Shown: positions 46,437-55,129, counted from the first letter of the stretch. The stretch is DNA of 64,000 nucleotides from Nodosilinea sp. LEGE 07088 (GCF_015207395.1 NZ_JADEWX010000015.1:1-64000), one strand, 5' to 3'. Program-made: numbers and translations. Notes: generated by a model from the letters alone, not told the origin.

Positions 46437-47096
46437 TTAGCTGCCGTGGTTAGATGACTGCTGCCCTAGGCGGGGCTCGGTGCCCGCCAGCAGCCGATCG
46501 ATGTTGCTGCGATGGCGCAAAATAACGTAGGTCGCCCCCACTATGACTAGCACCACGTAGGGGAGAGGCTGCCCCATCACCACCATGAGAATGACCGCCA
46601 TCAGGGCTGCCGCCATTGAGCCAAGTGACACAATGCGGCTGAGGGCCAGGGTAACCCCAAAGGCCGCCGTTGCCCCCAACGCTGCGGGCCAGGCCAGACC
46701 CAGCAATACGCCGAGCCCCGAGGCCGCCGACTTGCCGCCGGTAAAGTTGATCCACACCGACTTACTGTGGCCTAAGATAGCCAGCAACCCTGCCAGCATG
46801 GTGATCCAGGGCTGTAATGCCGACACCAGCGATGGCTCTGGAGCCAGACCCAACACCCGGGGCCATAGGGCGGTCACCAGCAGCACCGCCAACGTTCCCT
46901 TGAGCAGATCAAATATCAGGACTGCGATCGCAGCCTTTTTCCCTACGGTCCGCAGTACGTTGGTCGCTCCAGTACCCCCCGACCCGTATTGACGAATGTC
47001 GATGCCCTTGAGCCAGCGAGCAATGACATAGCCCGTAGGAATTGAACCCAGTAGGTAAGCTGCCACCAGCAGCAGCACAATTGCGAAGACCGCCAA
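46437..47096 (-). CDS. plsY: Glycerol-3-phosphate acyltransferase PlsY
   Basis: 219-residue polytopic membrane enzyme that uses acyl phosphate to acylate glycerol 3-phosphate, the first step of phospholipid synthesis. Conserved loops are present: LLGSIPTGYVIARWLKGIDI, then RQYGSGGTGATNVLRTVGKK (the G-S-G-x-x-GATN motif), and ILGHSKSVWINFTGGKSAAS (GGKxxA). It is monocistronic and its length is normal. Confidence 0.96.
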   Translation of the reverse strand: MAVFAIVLLLVAAYLLGSIPTGYVIARWLKGIDIRQYGSGGTGATNVLRTVGKKAAIAVLIFDLLKGTLAVLLVTALWPRVLGLAPEPSLVSALQPWITMLAGLLAILGHSKSVWINFTGGKSAASGLGVLLGLAWPAALGATAAFGVTLALSRIVSLGSMAAALMAVILMVVMGQPLPYVVLVIVGATYVILRHRSNIDRLLAGTEPRLGQQSSNHGS

Positions 47097-47254
47097 CGCC
47101 CTATTTCCTTAACGTCTTGTAACAGGATTGGCAGGTCTAGCCGCCCGATGTCAGGCCCCTCGTACTCACCCACCACTACCAGTCTAGGGGGATCGGTGCA
47201 CCTGTTTGCAGGCAAGTTAAAAATTCTCGACGAAGCGCGTTTGCTGGGTTGGGG

Positions 47255-47551
47255 TTACTGAGGTGGAGCTTCATCGGCGGCACAGAGCCGTTCGATCACC
47301 TGCTCAGCAGTGATCAGTCGCTTCAGTACGACTTGCCCGATGGGGATACTGGTAGCGCTTTCGGGCTTTACTTCTACCATCAGTACAGTTTCTTCGACCT
47401 GGTACAGCCAGAGAGTCTCACCCTGTTCTTGAATCGATAGGCCGAGGCGACGCATATGGGGCTTGCGCTGCCAGCCCAGTTCATTCCACAGGCCGCCAAA
47501 TTCCCACACTCGGCCTGTCACCCAACCATCTGAAAGAAAAAAGTACTTCAC
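47255..47551 (-). CDS. Conserved cyanobacterial hypothetical protein
   Basis: 98 residues starting MKYFFLSDGWVTGRVWEFGG, then LWNELGWQRKP and a beta-rich tail (SIQEQGETLWLYQVEETVLM). The composition is that of a real small soluble protein, and the opening is one I associate with conserved cyanobacterial proteins of unknown function. It has no signal peptide or motif of known activity. It is divergent from ddl. Confidence 0.7.
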   Translation of the reverse strand: MKYFFLSDGWVTGRVWEFGGLWNELGWQRKPHMRRLGLSIQEQGETLWLYQVEETVLMVEVKPESATSIPIGQVVLKRLITAEQVIERLCAADEAPPQ

Positions 47552-47794
47552 CGCTCACTCTGCCACACCATTGATCAATGGCATTATGCACTGTGATGTC
47601 CAAAGGACTAAAGACCTCCGGTATTTAAATATCATCAAGATATTTTAGTGTCGTCAATGCCAGCGGTTAGGTTTTGGGGACGACAAGATAGGGATGCGAT
47701 CGCAACCTGCAAGTGCTTGTCGAAAACTTTGTAAAACCATCCGGATAGTGGTGGTCATCCACGTATTAGGCAAAGGTAGATGCACCCTGATTGT
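47552..47794 (+). other. Possible small RNA or ddl leader
   Basis: This non-coding stretch ends in the strong terminator at 47795-47832. It contains AT-rich segments (TATTTAAATATCATCAAGATA) suited to a promoter and an internal GGTGGTCATCC region. I recognise no known RNA family (not tmRNA, 6S or RNase P). The call rests only on an orphan terminator. Confidence 0.3.
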
Positions 47795-47832
47795 TAAGCC
47801 TTGAGATACCTGGAGGGATCTCAAGGCTTTTT
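47795..47832 (+). terminator. Strong hairpin terminator or attenuator upstream of ddl
   Basis: GCCTTGAGAT and ATCTCAAGGC form a perfect 10-bp stem, extended by two A-T pairs, followed by TTTTTATTT. It points rightward, but no gene lies upstream on that strand for several hundred bases. It must end a small RNA from 47552-47795 or act as an attenuator about 90 bases before the ddl start. No peptide-leader frame with repeated codons was seen. Confidence 0.75.
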
Positions 47833-47919
47833 ATTTGTTTCCCCCAGAGACTGTTGCTGGCAGCGCCGAGACTATCCTGTGATACCCTAGCCGCAATTAG
47901 CGCAAGGGCAGGAAACTCT

Positions 47920-48987
47920 ATGGCGACAGTAACGGTAGGGCTACTCTTCGGCGGTTGCTCCGGCGAGCACGAGGTTTCGATTCGCTCGGCCCAGGCCATT
48001 GCCCGCGCCCTGGCCAGCGGTGCCAACGTCGAAAAATATACTGTGCTGCCGGTCTATATTCGCAAAGACGGCGTTTGGCAGGCTGGCCCCCAGGCCAAGA
48101 CCGTTTTGACCGCTGGTCTGCCGCCTCAGGATGAGGGCAGTGCGCCGTCAACACCGCGCCAACGCCTGCCTCAGTTTGAGGCCGTGGATACGGTTGACAT
48201 CTGGTTTCCGGTACTCCATGGCCCCAACGGCGAAGACGGTACGGTACAGGGGCTTTTGACCCTCATGCAGCAGCCCTTTGTGGGCTCTGGAGTGCTGGGC
48301 TCGGCCCTGGGGATGGACAAAATTGCGATGAAAACCGCCTTTGCTCAGGCTGGGCTACCCCAGGTACAATACCTGGCCGTGAGCCGGGCCGAGGTGTGGT
48401 CTAACCCCTGCGTGTTTCCCAAACTGTGCGATCGCATCGAGGCTGAGCTAGGCTACCCCTGCTTTATCAAACCCGCCAACCTGGGCTCATCGGTGGGCAT
48501 CGCCAAGGCCACCAGCCGCAAAGAACTCGAAGCCGGTCTCGACAGTGCCGCCAGCTACGATCGCCGCATTATTGTCGAAGCCGGAGTCGTCGCCCGCGAG
48601 GTCGAGTGCGCCGTGCTGGGCAACGACACCCCTAAAGCCTCAGTGCTGGGCGAAATTTCCTTCGGGAGCGACTTTTACGACTACGAAACCAAATACACCA
48701 GCGGCCAATCGCAGCATGGCATTCCCGCCAACCTACCTGACGAGATTACTCGCCGCATTCAGGAGATGGCGATAACCGCGTTTCAGGCCGTAGATGCCGC
48801 CGGGATTTCTAGAGTCGATTTCTTCTACGTTGAAGACACCGGAGAGGTGCTGATCAATGAGATCAATACCCTGCCAGGGTTCACTGCCACCAGCATGTAC
48901 CCCATGATGTGGGAAGCCAGCGGAGTTTCCTTTGCGACCCTGGTGGATGCCCTGATTCAGCTTGGGTTTGAACGAGCCCAGGTTTGA
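47920..48987 (+). CDS. ddl: D-alanine-D-alanine ligase
   Basis: 355 residues from ATG 47920, which has AGGAAA upstream and starts at the conserved [20 protein letters not shown]. The ATP-grasp core is intact: [32 protein letters not shown], and the metal-binding [19 protein letters not shown]. It makes the D-Ala-D-Ala dipeptide for peptidoglycan in the cytoplasm. A Tyr-containing omega loop (DYETKYTSG) supports D-Ala rather than D-Lac specificity. A terminator-like hairpin upstream may control it. Confidence 0.96.
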   Translation: MATVTVGLLFGGCSGEHEVSIRSAQAIARALASGANVEKYTVLPVYIRKDGVWQAGPQAKTVLTAGLPPQDEGSAPSTPRQRLPQFEAVDTVDIWFPVLHGPNGEDGTVQGLLTLMQQPFVGSGVLGSALGMDKIAMKTAFAQAGLPQVQYLAVSRAEVWSNPCVFPKLCDRIEAELGYPCFIKPANLGSSVGIAKATSRKELEAGLDSAASYDRRIIVEAGVVAREVECAVLGNDTPKASVLGEISFGSDFYDYETKYTSGQSQHGIPANLPDEITRRIQEMAITAFQAVDAAGISRVDFFYVEDTGEVLINEINTLPGFTATSMYPMMWEASGVSFATLVDALIQLGFERAQV

Positions 48988-49033
48988 CCAGACCTGATGT
49001 GCTTGAGTTTGGCAAACAAGGGAACCGTTACCC

Positions 49034-50158
49034 CTAAACCAATGCCGGCTTTTCTAGGCGGCTGAGTTTGCAACTATCCTGGCGCTGCATCGCTTCAGTT
49101 GCCGTAGCTGGCGACGAAAATGAAGGCGCTGCCCCTGCCTCGATGGCAGGAGAGGCTGAGATGAGCTCGTTTAATCTCAACGCAGAAGCCACCGTTGCTA
49201 ACTGAGAATGGCCTGGTAAAAGGAACCGTCCAGACTCAACTGCCCTGACGCAGAAAGCATTCGCGTTCGACTTTAAATCCTCTTGAGATTTAAGATCGAG
49301 CGGCAAATCGGGTTGTGGGGTAGTCGTAGAGCTAGCCTCTTCTGGGTCTGGCAAAGCCTCTACCTCAGCCGCTCGGTCAGCTGCATCGGCATTAGAAGAA
49401 TAGGGCTCAGCTTGGAGCTCCAGTTTTCTGGGGCTAAAGGCCACCCTGGCATCCTGCACAGACCCAGAGAGCCGATGTCCCGAAAACGATTGGTGATCGG
49501 CAGGCAGGAAGTCCACTGTTGAACTGGCGATCGCAGCTTCAGCACTGGGTGAAACCCGAGCTGGGGTGCTTGAATTAGCCGATGTTTGAGCAGCTGATTG
49601 CCTATCTGCAAGGGCCGACCTCTCTTGCCGGGGAGCTTCCGCTAGGGGCTCAACAACAGCAACCCTGACTTCTTCCCCAGCACCGGGGGAGATGGCTGGA
49701 CGACTCTCTGGCAGAGGCGAAGAGTGCCTGGCCTGCACTCGTATTTCAGATATAGGCTGGCTCGAACTCTGTGATAGATTGGGCTGATGGGATTGCCCTG
49801 CTGTGGCCGCCAAAGCAGGCGCAGCAGGCGTCGGGGACACTGCAGCCTGACTGCTAAGTTTGCCAGGAGACTCTGCGGCAATCAAGGCCTGATCAGCATA
49901 GACATCTCGAACTTCGGGCAAGGTTGCCGTGAAAGAGACATCAGACCGTTCAGAATAACGATTTGCCGATGCAGCTAGTGCGGCCCCATCATCGGGCTCA
50001 TCATCTGAATCTATAGTGGCAAAAGGAGTGGCGCCATTTTTTGCTACGGCCATTCCCAGGACTCCCCAGGTTATGCAAATACCGCTCCAGGCAAATGCTT
50101 TCATGCGAGCAGCACGGTTCCTTGAGTACGGAGATTTTTTAGGGCGATAGTAAGCCAT
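49034..50158 (-). CDS. Membrane-anchored low-complexity hypothetical protein
   Basis: 374 residues. A basic start (YYRPKKSPYSRNRAARMKAF) leads to one hydrophobic segment (AWSGICITWGVLGMAVA), so it is probably tethered or exported. The rest is Ala/Ser/Pro/Glu-rich and likely disordered. The C-terminal 60 residues (AFCVRAVESGRFLLPGHSQL, then ATVASALRLNEL) look more ordered. No family is recognised. Expression as a protein is supported only by the length of the frame and the signal-like start. Confidence 0.6.
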   Translation of the reverse strand: MAYYRPKKSPYSRNRAARMKAFAWSGICITWGVLGMAVAKNGATPFATIDSDDEPDDGAALAASANRYSERSDVSFTATLPEVRDVYADQALIAAESPGKLSSQAAVSPTPAAPALAATAGQSHQPNLSQSSSQPISEIRVQARHSSPLPESRPAISPGAGEEVRVAVVEPLAEAPRQERSALADRQSAAQTSANSSTPARVSPSAEAAIASSTVDFLPADHQSFSGHRLSGSVQDARVAFSPRKLELQAEPYSSNADAADRAAEVEALPDPEEASSTTTPQPDLPLDLKSQEDLKSNANAFCVRAVESGRFLLPGHSQLATVASALRLNELISASPAIEAGAAPSFSSPATATEAMQRQDSCKLSRLEKPALV

Positions 50159-50575
50159 TATCAGTATTTCCCAACAAATTAATGAGCTACAGATCTTCCG
50201 TTCTTCAGTAGATAAGTCCCTACTGAGCAGGTTAATTGTAAAGATGGGCAGTCAAAAATAATGTTCTATATCTTTGCTGAATATTGATGAAGGTTCATCA
50301 ATGAAATATATAACGCTGGCCAGTTCGCTGAACAAACAGGGACGCCGCTGAGCCGATTACACCCCCCTAACCGGGTGGTTTCATTGGCGCTCAATGCTGG
50401 CACAGAAGGGATGGGGGCCTGTCCTGTGAGCAGGCCAGTGCCCAATTCCGAACGAATTGAGCGCGGCAATGGCCAAAAATGCTTCGCTCAATTGTAGCCT
50501 TCGCCTGGCACAGCCCATACCCCAACCGACGAACCATAGGGTAGGCTAAGAAAGCAAACGACACATCCCCAACCC
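50159..50575. promoter_or_regulatory. Divergent promoter region with three inverted repeats
   Basis: About 415 bases lie between the leftward low-complexity gene and hli. TTGATGAA-GG-TTCATCAA (50284-50301) is a near-perfect operator-like dyad. GGCCTG/CAGGCC (50416-50436) and CAATTC-N5-GAATTG (50443-50459) are further dyads, the last about 115 bases upstream of hli. No protein is assigned to them. No clear HLR1 direct repeat was seen. Confidence 0.4.
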
Positions 50576-50746
50576 ATGGCCAACCTCCAACCCACCGTCA
50601 CGCCGACCATTGAGCGCTCTAAGGCGGGCTTTAACGACTATGCCGAGCGGCTCAATGGGCGGGCCGCCATGCTGGGGTTTGTGGCGTTGGTGTTGTTTGA
50701 GCTGGTGACCGGGCAGGCGATCGTGACCTGGCTGGGTCTGCGGTAG
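50576..50746 (+). CDS. hli: High-light-inducible protein (Hli/Scp)
   Basis: 56 residues. The single chlorophyll-binding helix carries ERLNGRAAMLGFVALVLFEL, the ExxNGRxAMxGF signature of the LHC superfamily. The N-terminus is short and soluble (VTPTIERSKAGFNDYA). Such proteins dimerise in thylakoids and protect photosystem II assembly and chlorophyll reuse under strong light. The start ATG has no strong ribosome-binding site. Confidence 0.93.
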   Translation: MANLQPTVTPTIERSKAGFNDYAERLNGRAAMLGFVALVLFELVTGQAIVTWLGLR

Positions 50747-50951
50747 GGTGACGACGAACCCTCACTTTGGCCTTCAGCTTGGGAAAAGTATGGGGTGAGT
50801 AGACTGAGCCCCCGTCTTTGCGGTCACCGTTTTATACGGCAACCCGCCTGGCTAAGGGGCCGGGGCAATGCCCTAGAGAGACTGCACCGCCATCGAATTT
50901 GCTGTATTTAGGAGACTGGCCATTAAAGCGCTGTTTAGAAAACAACCGTGG

Positions 50952-51212
50952 TTGGCCACGGCGCTCACCGTCGGCGCTGTGGATGGCCTGATGGGGTCAG
51001 CAGAAGAGAAAATTTCGCTGGCGCTGTTTGGGCTGGTGCTGGCGGGGGGAGCCATTACGGTGAGCTGGGGACAGATTCAGCGCCACGCCACCACCAGCCG
51101 CATGCCGACGGCGCTGCACCCACCGGGGCAGATCTACATTTCCCCATCCACCGGCCCGTCTGCGGGCCTAAACGATCGACAGGCCAAAACCGGCGACGAA
51201 TCGACCCCCTGA
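50952..51212 (+). CDS. Small single-span membrane protein, start uncertain
   Basis: The frame from TTG 50952 gives 86 residues with one membrane span (ISLALFGLVLAGGAITVSWG) after GAVDGLMGSAEEK. The frame is open further upstream, where AGGAG (50911-50915) stands 8 bases before an in-frame ATT, so the true start may be non-standard. The last 79 bases overlap the end of the opposite-strand gene. The sequence looks protein-like but I cannot name it. Confidence 0.4.
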   Translation: MATALTVGAVDGLMGSAEEKISLALFGLVLAGGAITVSWGQIQRHATTSRMPTALHPPGQIYISPSTGPSAGLNDRQAKTGDESTP

Positions 51213-52069
51213 AGCGGGCACTTGGCCTGGGCACAGGTAGGGCAGCTGGCGCTCGTTACCAACTCTAGACTGCGCTGGCGATATAGGCTGACGTTTTGGC
51301 GAATGTAGCCCTCAATCTCTAGCTCGGAGAGGTCATCGGCAATCAAAATCGCCTGGGGGCTGCCCACGGTTTGGCGACTGAGGTTGATGTGGGCCAGGTT
51401 ATCGCAAAAGCTCACCTGGGGCGAATGCACCACCACCGGCAGTTTCTGGGGCTGGCTGCGAAAGGCTTCGGGGCGCTGCTGGGCGTAGTGATCTTTGAAC
51501 TGGAGGGTGACGGTGCCGTCGGTATAGCAGCGGCTGCGAATGTGGCGTTGAAAGGGCACCGTGAGAAAGCCCTCGGGGGTGAGGCTATACCACCACGACT
51601 TATGCCATCCCTGGTTGGGCAGGTTGAGAATGTACTGCACCTCCTCGAGGGTAAAGCCCGATCGCGCCAGCAGCGCCTCAGCCTCGGTGATCGGCACGTT
51701 ATGGGCCAGAGTGGCCAGGTCTGAGTGGCAGGGGGTAATGGCCTCGTATTGCCGATGGTTGCTGAGATCGGGGGTGGGTGGGGCCTCAGGATAGGATCCG
51801 GCCAAGACACAATTGATGTGCTCAAAGGTGAGCACCGCATCCATGCGCCCCTGGGCCGGGTAAGGCAGGGGAACGGCGACCTGCACCGCTACAGTGCCAA
51901 TTTCGTGGGGATGGGCGATCGCAGGTAGGCTCTCGGTCAAGAGCGATCGCAGAAACGGTTCGTCGGCCACGGCCAGGGCTAATTGCGGGTCGGCAACAAT
52001 GGGGCTATGGGCAATGGGGCTATGGGCACGCCGTCGCTGAGCTGACGGGGCCAGAGGAGAGCTAACCAT
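51134..52069 (-). CDS. Conserved cyanobacterial protein with C-terminal four-Cys cluster
   Basis: 311 residues. The middle has a possible helical unit (ALLARSGFTLEEVQYILNLP) and a beta-rich segment (GTVTLQFKDHYAQQRPEAF). The C-terminus holds SCPTCAQAKCPLQG and then a fourth Cys (VLACRSF), a C-x2-C-x4-C-x11-C pattern that could bind zinc or an iron-sulfur cluster. No signal peptide. I do not recognise a named family. The final codons overlap the small gene on the other strand. Confidence 0.75.
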   Translation of the reverse strand: MVSSPLAPSAQRRRAHSPIAHSPIVADPQLALAVADEPFLRSLLTESLPAIAHPHEIGTVAVQVAVPLPYPAQGRMDAVLTFEHINCVLAGSYPEAPPTPDLSNHRQYEAITPCHSDLATLAHNVPITEAEALLARSGFTLEEVQYILNLPNQGWHKSWWYSLTPEGFLTVPFQRHIRSRCYTDGTVTLQFKDHYAQQRPEAFRSQPQKLPVVVHSPQVSFCDNLAHINLSRQTVGSPQAILIADDLSELEIEGYIRQNVSLYRQRSLELVTSASCPTCAQAKCPLQGVDSSPVLACRSFRPADGPVDGEM

Positions 52070-52297
52070 CGGTAAACACTCGCCAGAATGGGGCTACCGG
52101 ACTTGCGATCGGGTCAGGGTAGAGGTTTCCACCCAACATCGGTTTTCCCGTTTTATCAAGAAGGTTGAGGCGATCGCCGCCGCCGCGTGAAAATGTTGCA
52201 CAGGTTCGCACAGCGCAACGTAAATGCTGCGCTTTATTACGTTATTTACCATTGGGTATGGTGCCGCCGCCCGCCCTGGGTGATGGCTGAGCCATAA

Positions 52298-52321
52298 AAA
52301 ACGCCGCGATCGCGGCGTTTT
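52298..52321. terminator. Bidirectional terminator built on a HIP1 octamer
   Basis: AAAACGCCGCGATCGCGGCGTTTT is a perfect 24-base palindrome with GCGATCGC at its centre. A-runs on the left and T-runs on the right allow termination on both strands. It lies 41 bases after the stop of the leftward gene at 52362. Confidence 0.8.
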
Positions 52322-52361
52322 GAGGGTCATCTAGGGATTCAATACACAACCAACCTGCCTG

Positions 52362-52964
52362 CTAGGCACTGGCCCCGCCATCGTCAGGCGTGTCATCGAG
52401 CACTTCGATTTGCACTGGGGCCGGGGCCGCTGCCTCAGCAGGCGGGGCCAGTTTGCTATAAATCAGGGCTATAACTGACTTTACGCCCCGCACCAGGGGG
52501 CGAAACAGCCCGTAGCGATCGCCGTAGTCGGTGGCCATATCGGTGTCGAAGCGATCGATCTGGCTTTGCAGGTTGGTCAGCACCTGCTGGGCCCAATCCA
52601 CCTTGCGATCGTTGGCCAGGTGGCGCAGCTCGGCAAAGATTTCTGCCCAGGTCGGAGCTTCGCCCCCTGCCGCCGCCTCGGCTTCAGGGGTCTCAGCCGC
52701 AGTCTCAGCCGCAGTCTCAGCCGCAGTCTCAGCCACGGTCTCAGCCACGGTCTCAGCTGCTTCCTTAGCCTTAAGTTGTTCAATCATGTCAGCCAGCGAC
52801 TTTCGGCCCAGGGCTTCAAATTCGCTAGAGCCGCCTTTGATTTCACCAAAAGCTTCGGTTGCCGCCGACTGAACAATTTTGCGAATTCGTTCTGCGCGCT
52901 GGCTACCTTCTTGCTGAGCTTTTTCCCAGTCGGTTTTGACGCGGTCTTGCACAGTTTTAGTCAT
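52362..52964 (-). CDS. Hypothetical protein with AETA/AETV tandem repeats
   Basis: 200 residues, no signal. The N-terminal half is charged and helical (DWEKAQQEGSQRAERIRKIV). A run of about six AETx tetrapeptides follows, encoded by 12-base DNA repeats, then a helical domain (TWAEIFAELRHLANDRKVDW, AQQVLTNLQSQIDRF) and a possible membrane-associating helix (VRGVKSVIALIYSKL). No family recognised. It is 37 bases after the YkvA-like gene on the same strand and ends in a HIP1 terminator, so the two form a probable operon. Confidence 0.7.
   Translation of the reverse strand: MTKTVQDRVKTDWEKAQQEGSQRAERIRKIVQSAATEAFGEIKGGSSEFEALGRKSLADMIEQLKAKEAAETVAETVAETAAETAAETAAETPEAEAAAGGEAPTWAEIFAELRHLANDRKVDWAQQVLTNLQSQIDRFDTDMATDYGDRYGLFRPLVRGVKSVIALIYSKLAPPAEAAAPAPVQIEVLDDTPDDGGASA
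52692..52763. repeat. 12-base GCAGTCTCAGCC tandem repeat
   Basis: About six copies of (GC)(A/C)(A/G)GTCTCAGCC stand inside the gene at 52362-52964 and encode AETA/AETV. Multiples of three keep the frame, so the copy number can vary without harm. Confidence 0.8.
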
Positions 52965-53001
52965 CGAGCTTCTCCTGATTAAAAAATGGGGTTAAAAGGG
53001 C

Positions 53002-53316
53002 CTAAAGAACAGCGACAGACTCGACGTCAATCACCGTTTCAGAGCGGTCTGCCACTGGGGCCTGAGTCGTAAACTTCTCTGCCTGACGGAGATTGCGTTT
53101 GCGATCGAGCAAAATCTGGGTAATTTCGGTAATGGCGAGGGTGGCCACCAGGCCGTCATCAATCCAGCCCACAACCGGAAATACATCGGGGGAAATATCC
53201 AGCGGGCTCACCAGATAAACTAGCGTGCCAAATAGGATGACCCAGCGATATTTTGAGTTGCGAATAAGCTTGCGATACCAGGTCATGATTGATTTGCCAA
53301 AAAATCCTTTTGCCAT
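53002..53316 (-). CDS. DUF1232 (YkvA-like) membrane protein
   Basis: 104 residues. The DUF1232 signature is clear: RWVILFGTLVYLVSPLDISP, then DVFPVVGWIDDGLVATLAIT. One or two membrane helices are expected. Function in bacteria is unknown, often linked to envelope or stress contexts. It precedes the AETA-repeat gene by 37 bases. Confidence 0.9.
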   Translation of the reverse strand: MAKGFFGKSIMTWYRKLIRNSKYRWVILFGTLVYLVSPLDISPDVFPVVGWIDDGLVATLAITEITQILLDRKRNLRQAEKFTTQAPVADRSETVIDVESVAVL

Positions 53317-53445
53317 TGCTATCTCCGTTAGCTGACAAATTTATCTTGACAGAGGTAATGACGGTTTACAGGTGTGGCTTACCCGTGAAAAAACGCGGTT
53401 TTTACACCGAATCGACCGTATAGTAAAAGCCGTAGCGTGGGTTGA
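53317..53445. other. Upstream region of the YkvA-like gene
   Basis: AAAAAACGCGGTTTTT at 53388-53403 is a short A/T-flanked dyad. No gene is seen. The structured element at 53452 follows. Confidence 0.3.
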
Positions 53446-53701
53446 TCTAGGCCAGCCCTGTCAAGGTGGGACAGATTAAGGTGGCAATCCCTTCGATTGG
53501 CCGCTGAGCCTAGGACTAGAAGTCCAAAGCTCAAAGCCAAAATCCTCTGAAGCGGATTAACAGCTGGTTACCCCAGTCTGCTCTAGCAGACTTTCGTCAT
53601 GAGCCAGGGCGTTAACGCCCTGGTGGTTGTGGCCGAAGTCTCTTAGCCTATGGGCATTTCGGAAATAGTTTTGCCACCTTGACAGGGCTGGTTGCTCTAG
53701 G
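53446..53701. mobile_element. 240-bp element with 18-bp terminal inverted repeats and internal hairpins (MITE-like)
   Basis: CCAGCCCTGTCAAGGTGG (53452-53469) recurs inverted at 53674-53691. TCTAGG flanks it on the left (53446-53451) and again just outside on the right (53696-53701), a possible 6-bp target duplication with a 4-base offset. Inside are GGACT-AGA-AGTCC, AATCC...GGATT, AGTCTGC-TCTA-GCAGACT (53575-53592) and CCAGGGCG-TTAA-CGCCCTGG (53604-53623). As RNA it would fold into a closed multi-branch junction. No transposase frame is present. It may be a non-autonomous transposon remnant or a structured RNA. Confidence 0.65.
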
Positions 53702-53833
53702 CGTACTCTAAGCCAGCAAAGGGTTGCAAGCCTGACCCACGCTACAGGTTTGGCGCACAGGTTCCTCACGTCTTGACAGACTGCCGGGCGGTGTCAGGGT
53801 ATGATGTGGCAGATTTTTTCGTGGTAGCGGGTT

Positions 53834-54487
53834 ATGTCCTCATTCCAACTGCGTATCTATGTTCCGCCCCACCCGCTGGTCAAACATTGGCTGGGGGTGG
53901 CCCGCGATGCTGAAACACCGGGGCCGCTGTTTCGATCGGCCATGGAAGAACTGGGCCGCTGGCTCACCTACGAAGCCGTGCGCGAGTGGCTGCCGACGAT
54001 GGAGACCACGGTGAACACCCCCCTTGGCCCCGCCCCGGCGACCTTTATTAACCCCGACGTGCCCACCATGATCGTGCCGATCTTGCGGGCGGGGCTGGCC
54101 CTGATGCCGGGCATTCAGGCGCTGCTGCCCCTGGCCACGGTCTACCACGTGGGCTTTGTGCGCAACGAAGCAACCCTGCAGGCCAGCTGCTACCTCAACA
54201 AGCTGCCCGACCAGCTCGACCCAGCCATGCGAGTCATCATTAGCGAGCCGATGCTAGCGACCGGCGGCACCATTGTGGCCATGATGGCTGAGTTGACCCA
54301 GCGGGGCATTGACCCAGCCCTAGTTAGGATTATCTCGATTGTGGCGGCTCCCCCGGCGCTGCAAAAGCTGGCGGCGGCCTACCCCACGGTGACGGTCTAC
54401 ACCGCCATGATCGATGAGGAGGTCAACGAGCACGGGTTTATTGTGCCGGGGCTAGGCGACGCGGGCGATCGCACCTTTGGCACCTAG
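53834..54487 (+). CDS. upp: Uracil phosphoribosyltransferase
   Basis: 217 residues. Makes UMP from uracil and PRPP. The start LRIYVPPHPLVKHWLGVARD and the PRPP-binding VIISEPMLATGGTIVAMMAE are typical, as are VPILRAGLALMPG and the uracil-contacting EHGFIVPGLGDAGDR. Length is normal. It stands alone; the structured element at 53452-53691 lies about 140 bases upstream and may be in its leader or promoter. Confidence 0.95.
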   Translation: MSSFQLRIYVPPHPLVKHWLGVARDAETPGPLFRSAMEELGRWLTYEAVREWLPTMETTVNTPLGPAPATFINPDVPTMIVPILRAGLALMPGIQALLPLATVYHVGFVRNEATLQASCYLNKLPDQLDPAMRVIISEPMLATGGTIVAMMAELTQRGIDPALVRIISIVAAPPALQKLAAAYPTVTVYTAMIDEEVNEHGFIVPGLGDAGDRTFGT

Positions 54488-54696
54488 CGGCGCGGGCAGA
54501 CCGTTGAATCTTTAAGTCATACCTTTATTTAACCCCGCTGTCGGGGAGACAAGGCAGAATGGTTGAGAGCACGTTAACCCGGTTGTGGCGAACCAGGGCG
54601 ATATTTCGATAGCGCCTGGGCTTTGGCACAATGGAGGTATTCTGAGCATCGCTTCTTTGGCTACCCTATTGTTTGGGACAAACGGATAAACGACCT

Positions 54697-55020
54697 ATGA
54701 GTCAGCAAGACAATTTTGTCGGCGGATTTTTGCTGGGTACCCTGGTGGGTGGGGTGCTGGGAGGTGTGGTGGGGGCTTTGGCCGCCTCCCGCATGCAGTC
54801 GGGCGGCAAAGCCAAGTCATCGCTGCCCAAGGTAGATGGTGGCCTGGCCTTTGGCGAGTTTGACGACACCGACGAAGAGAGCATTGAGGCGGCGCGGCTG
54901 GGGCTAGAGGCCAAAATTGCCCAGCTCAACGATGCGATCGACGACGTGCGCCAGCAGCTCGGCGGCATTAACGGCCATTCTGAGCACCCCTGGGAAAGCC
55001 CGTCGCGCATTGACTCTTAA
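54697..55020 (+). CDS. Small membrane-anchored coiled-coil protein
   Basis: 107 residues from ATG 54697. A glycine-zipper membrane segment (FLLGTLVGGVLGGVVGALAA) at the N-terminus is followed by a soluble acidic tail with a helix (LGLEAKIAQLNDAIDDVRQQ). It looks like a conserved cyanobacterial protein of unknown function. The in-frame start at 54673 is less likely because conserved-looking sequence begins at the second Met. The yggT-family gene begins 110 bases later. Confidence 0.75.
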   Translation: MSQQDNFVGGFLLGTLVGGVLGGVVGALAASRMQSGGKAKSSLPKVDGGLAFGEFDDTDEESIEAARLGLEAKIAQLNDAIDDVRQQLGGINGHSEHPWESPSRIDS

Positions 55021-55129
55021 GCAAATCTTCCGGGTTGGCTCCGCCCCAGCGGCAGCAAACCGTTACATTAGACTGACAGATAAAGACGATCCGTGTATTG
55101 TTGGTAACGACTACCGCCGAGGTTCTCAG

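Noticed and set aside
53557-53769. 70-codon minus-strand frame over the inverted-repeat element
   Set aside because: It spans hairpins and the right terminal repeat; it is best explained as an accidental frame or a transposase-tail relic.
53774-53806. TTGACA...TATGAT as a promoter of upp
   Set aside because: The spacing is about 21 bases, too long for a standard promoter.
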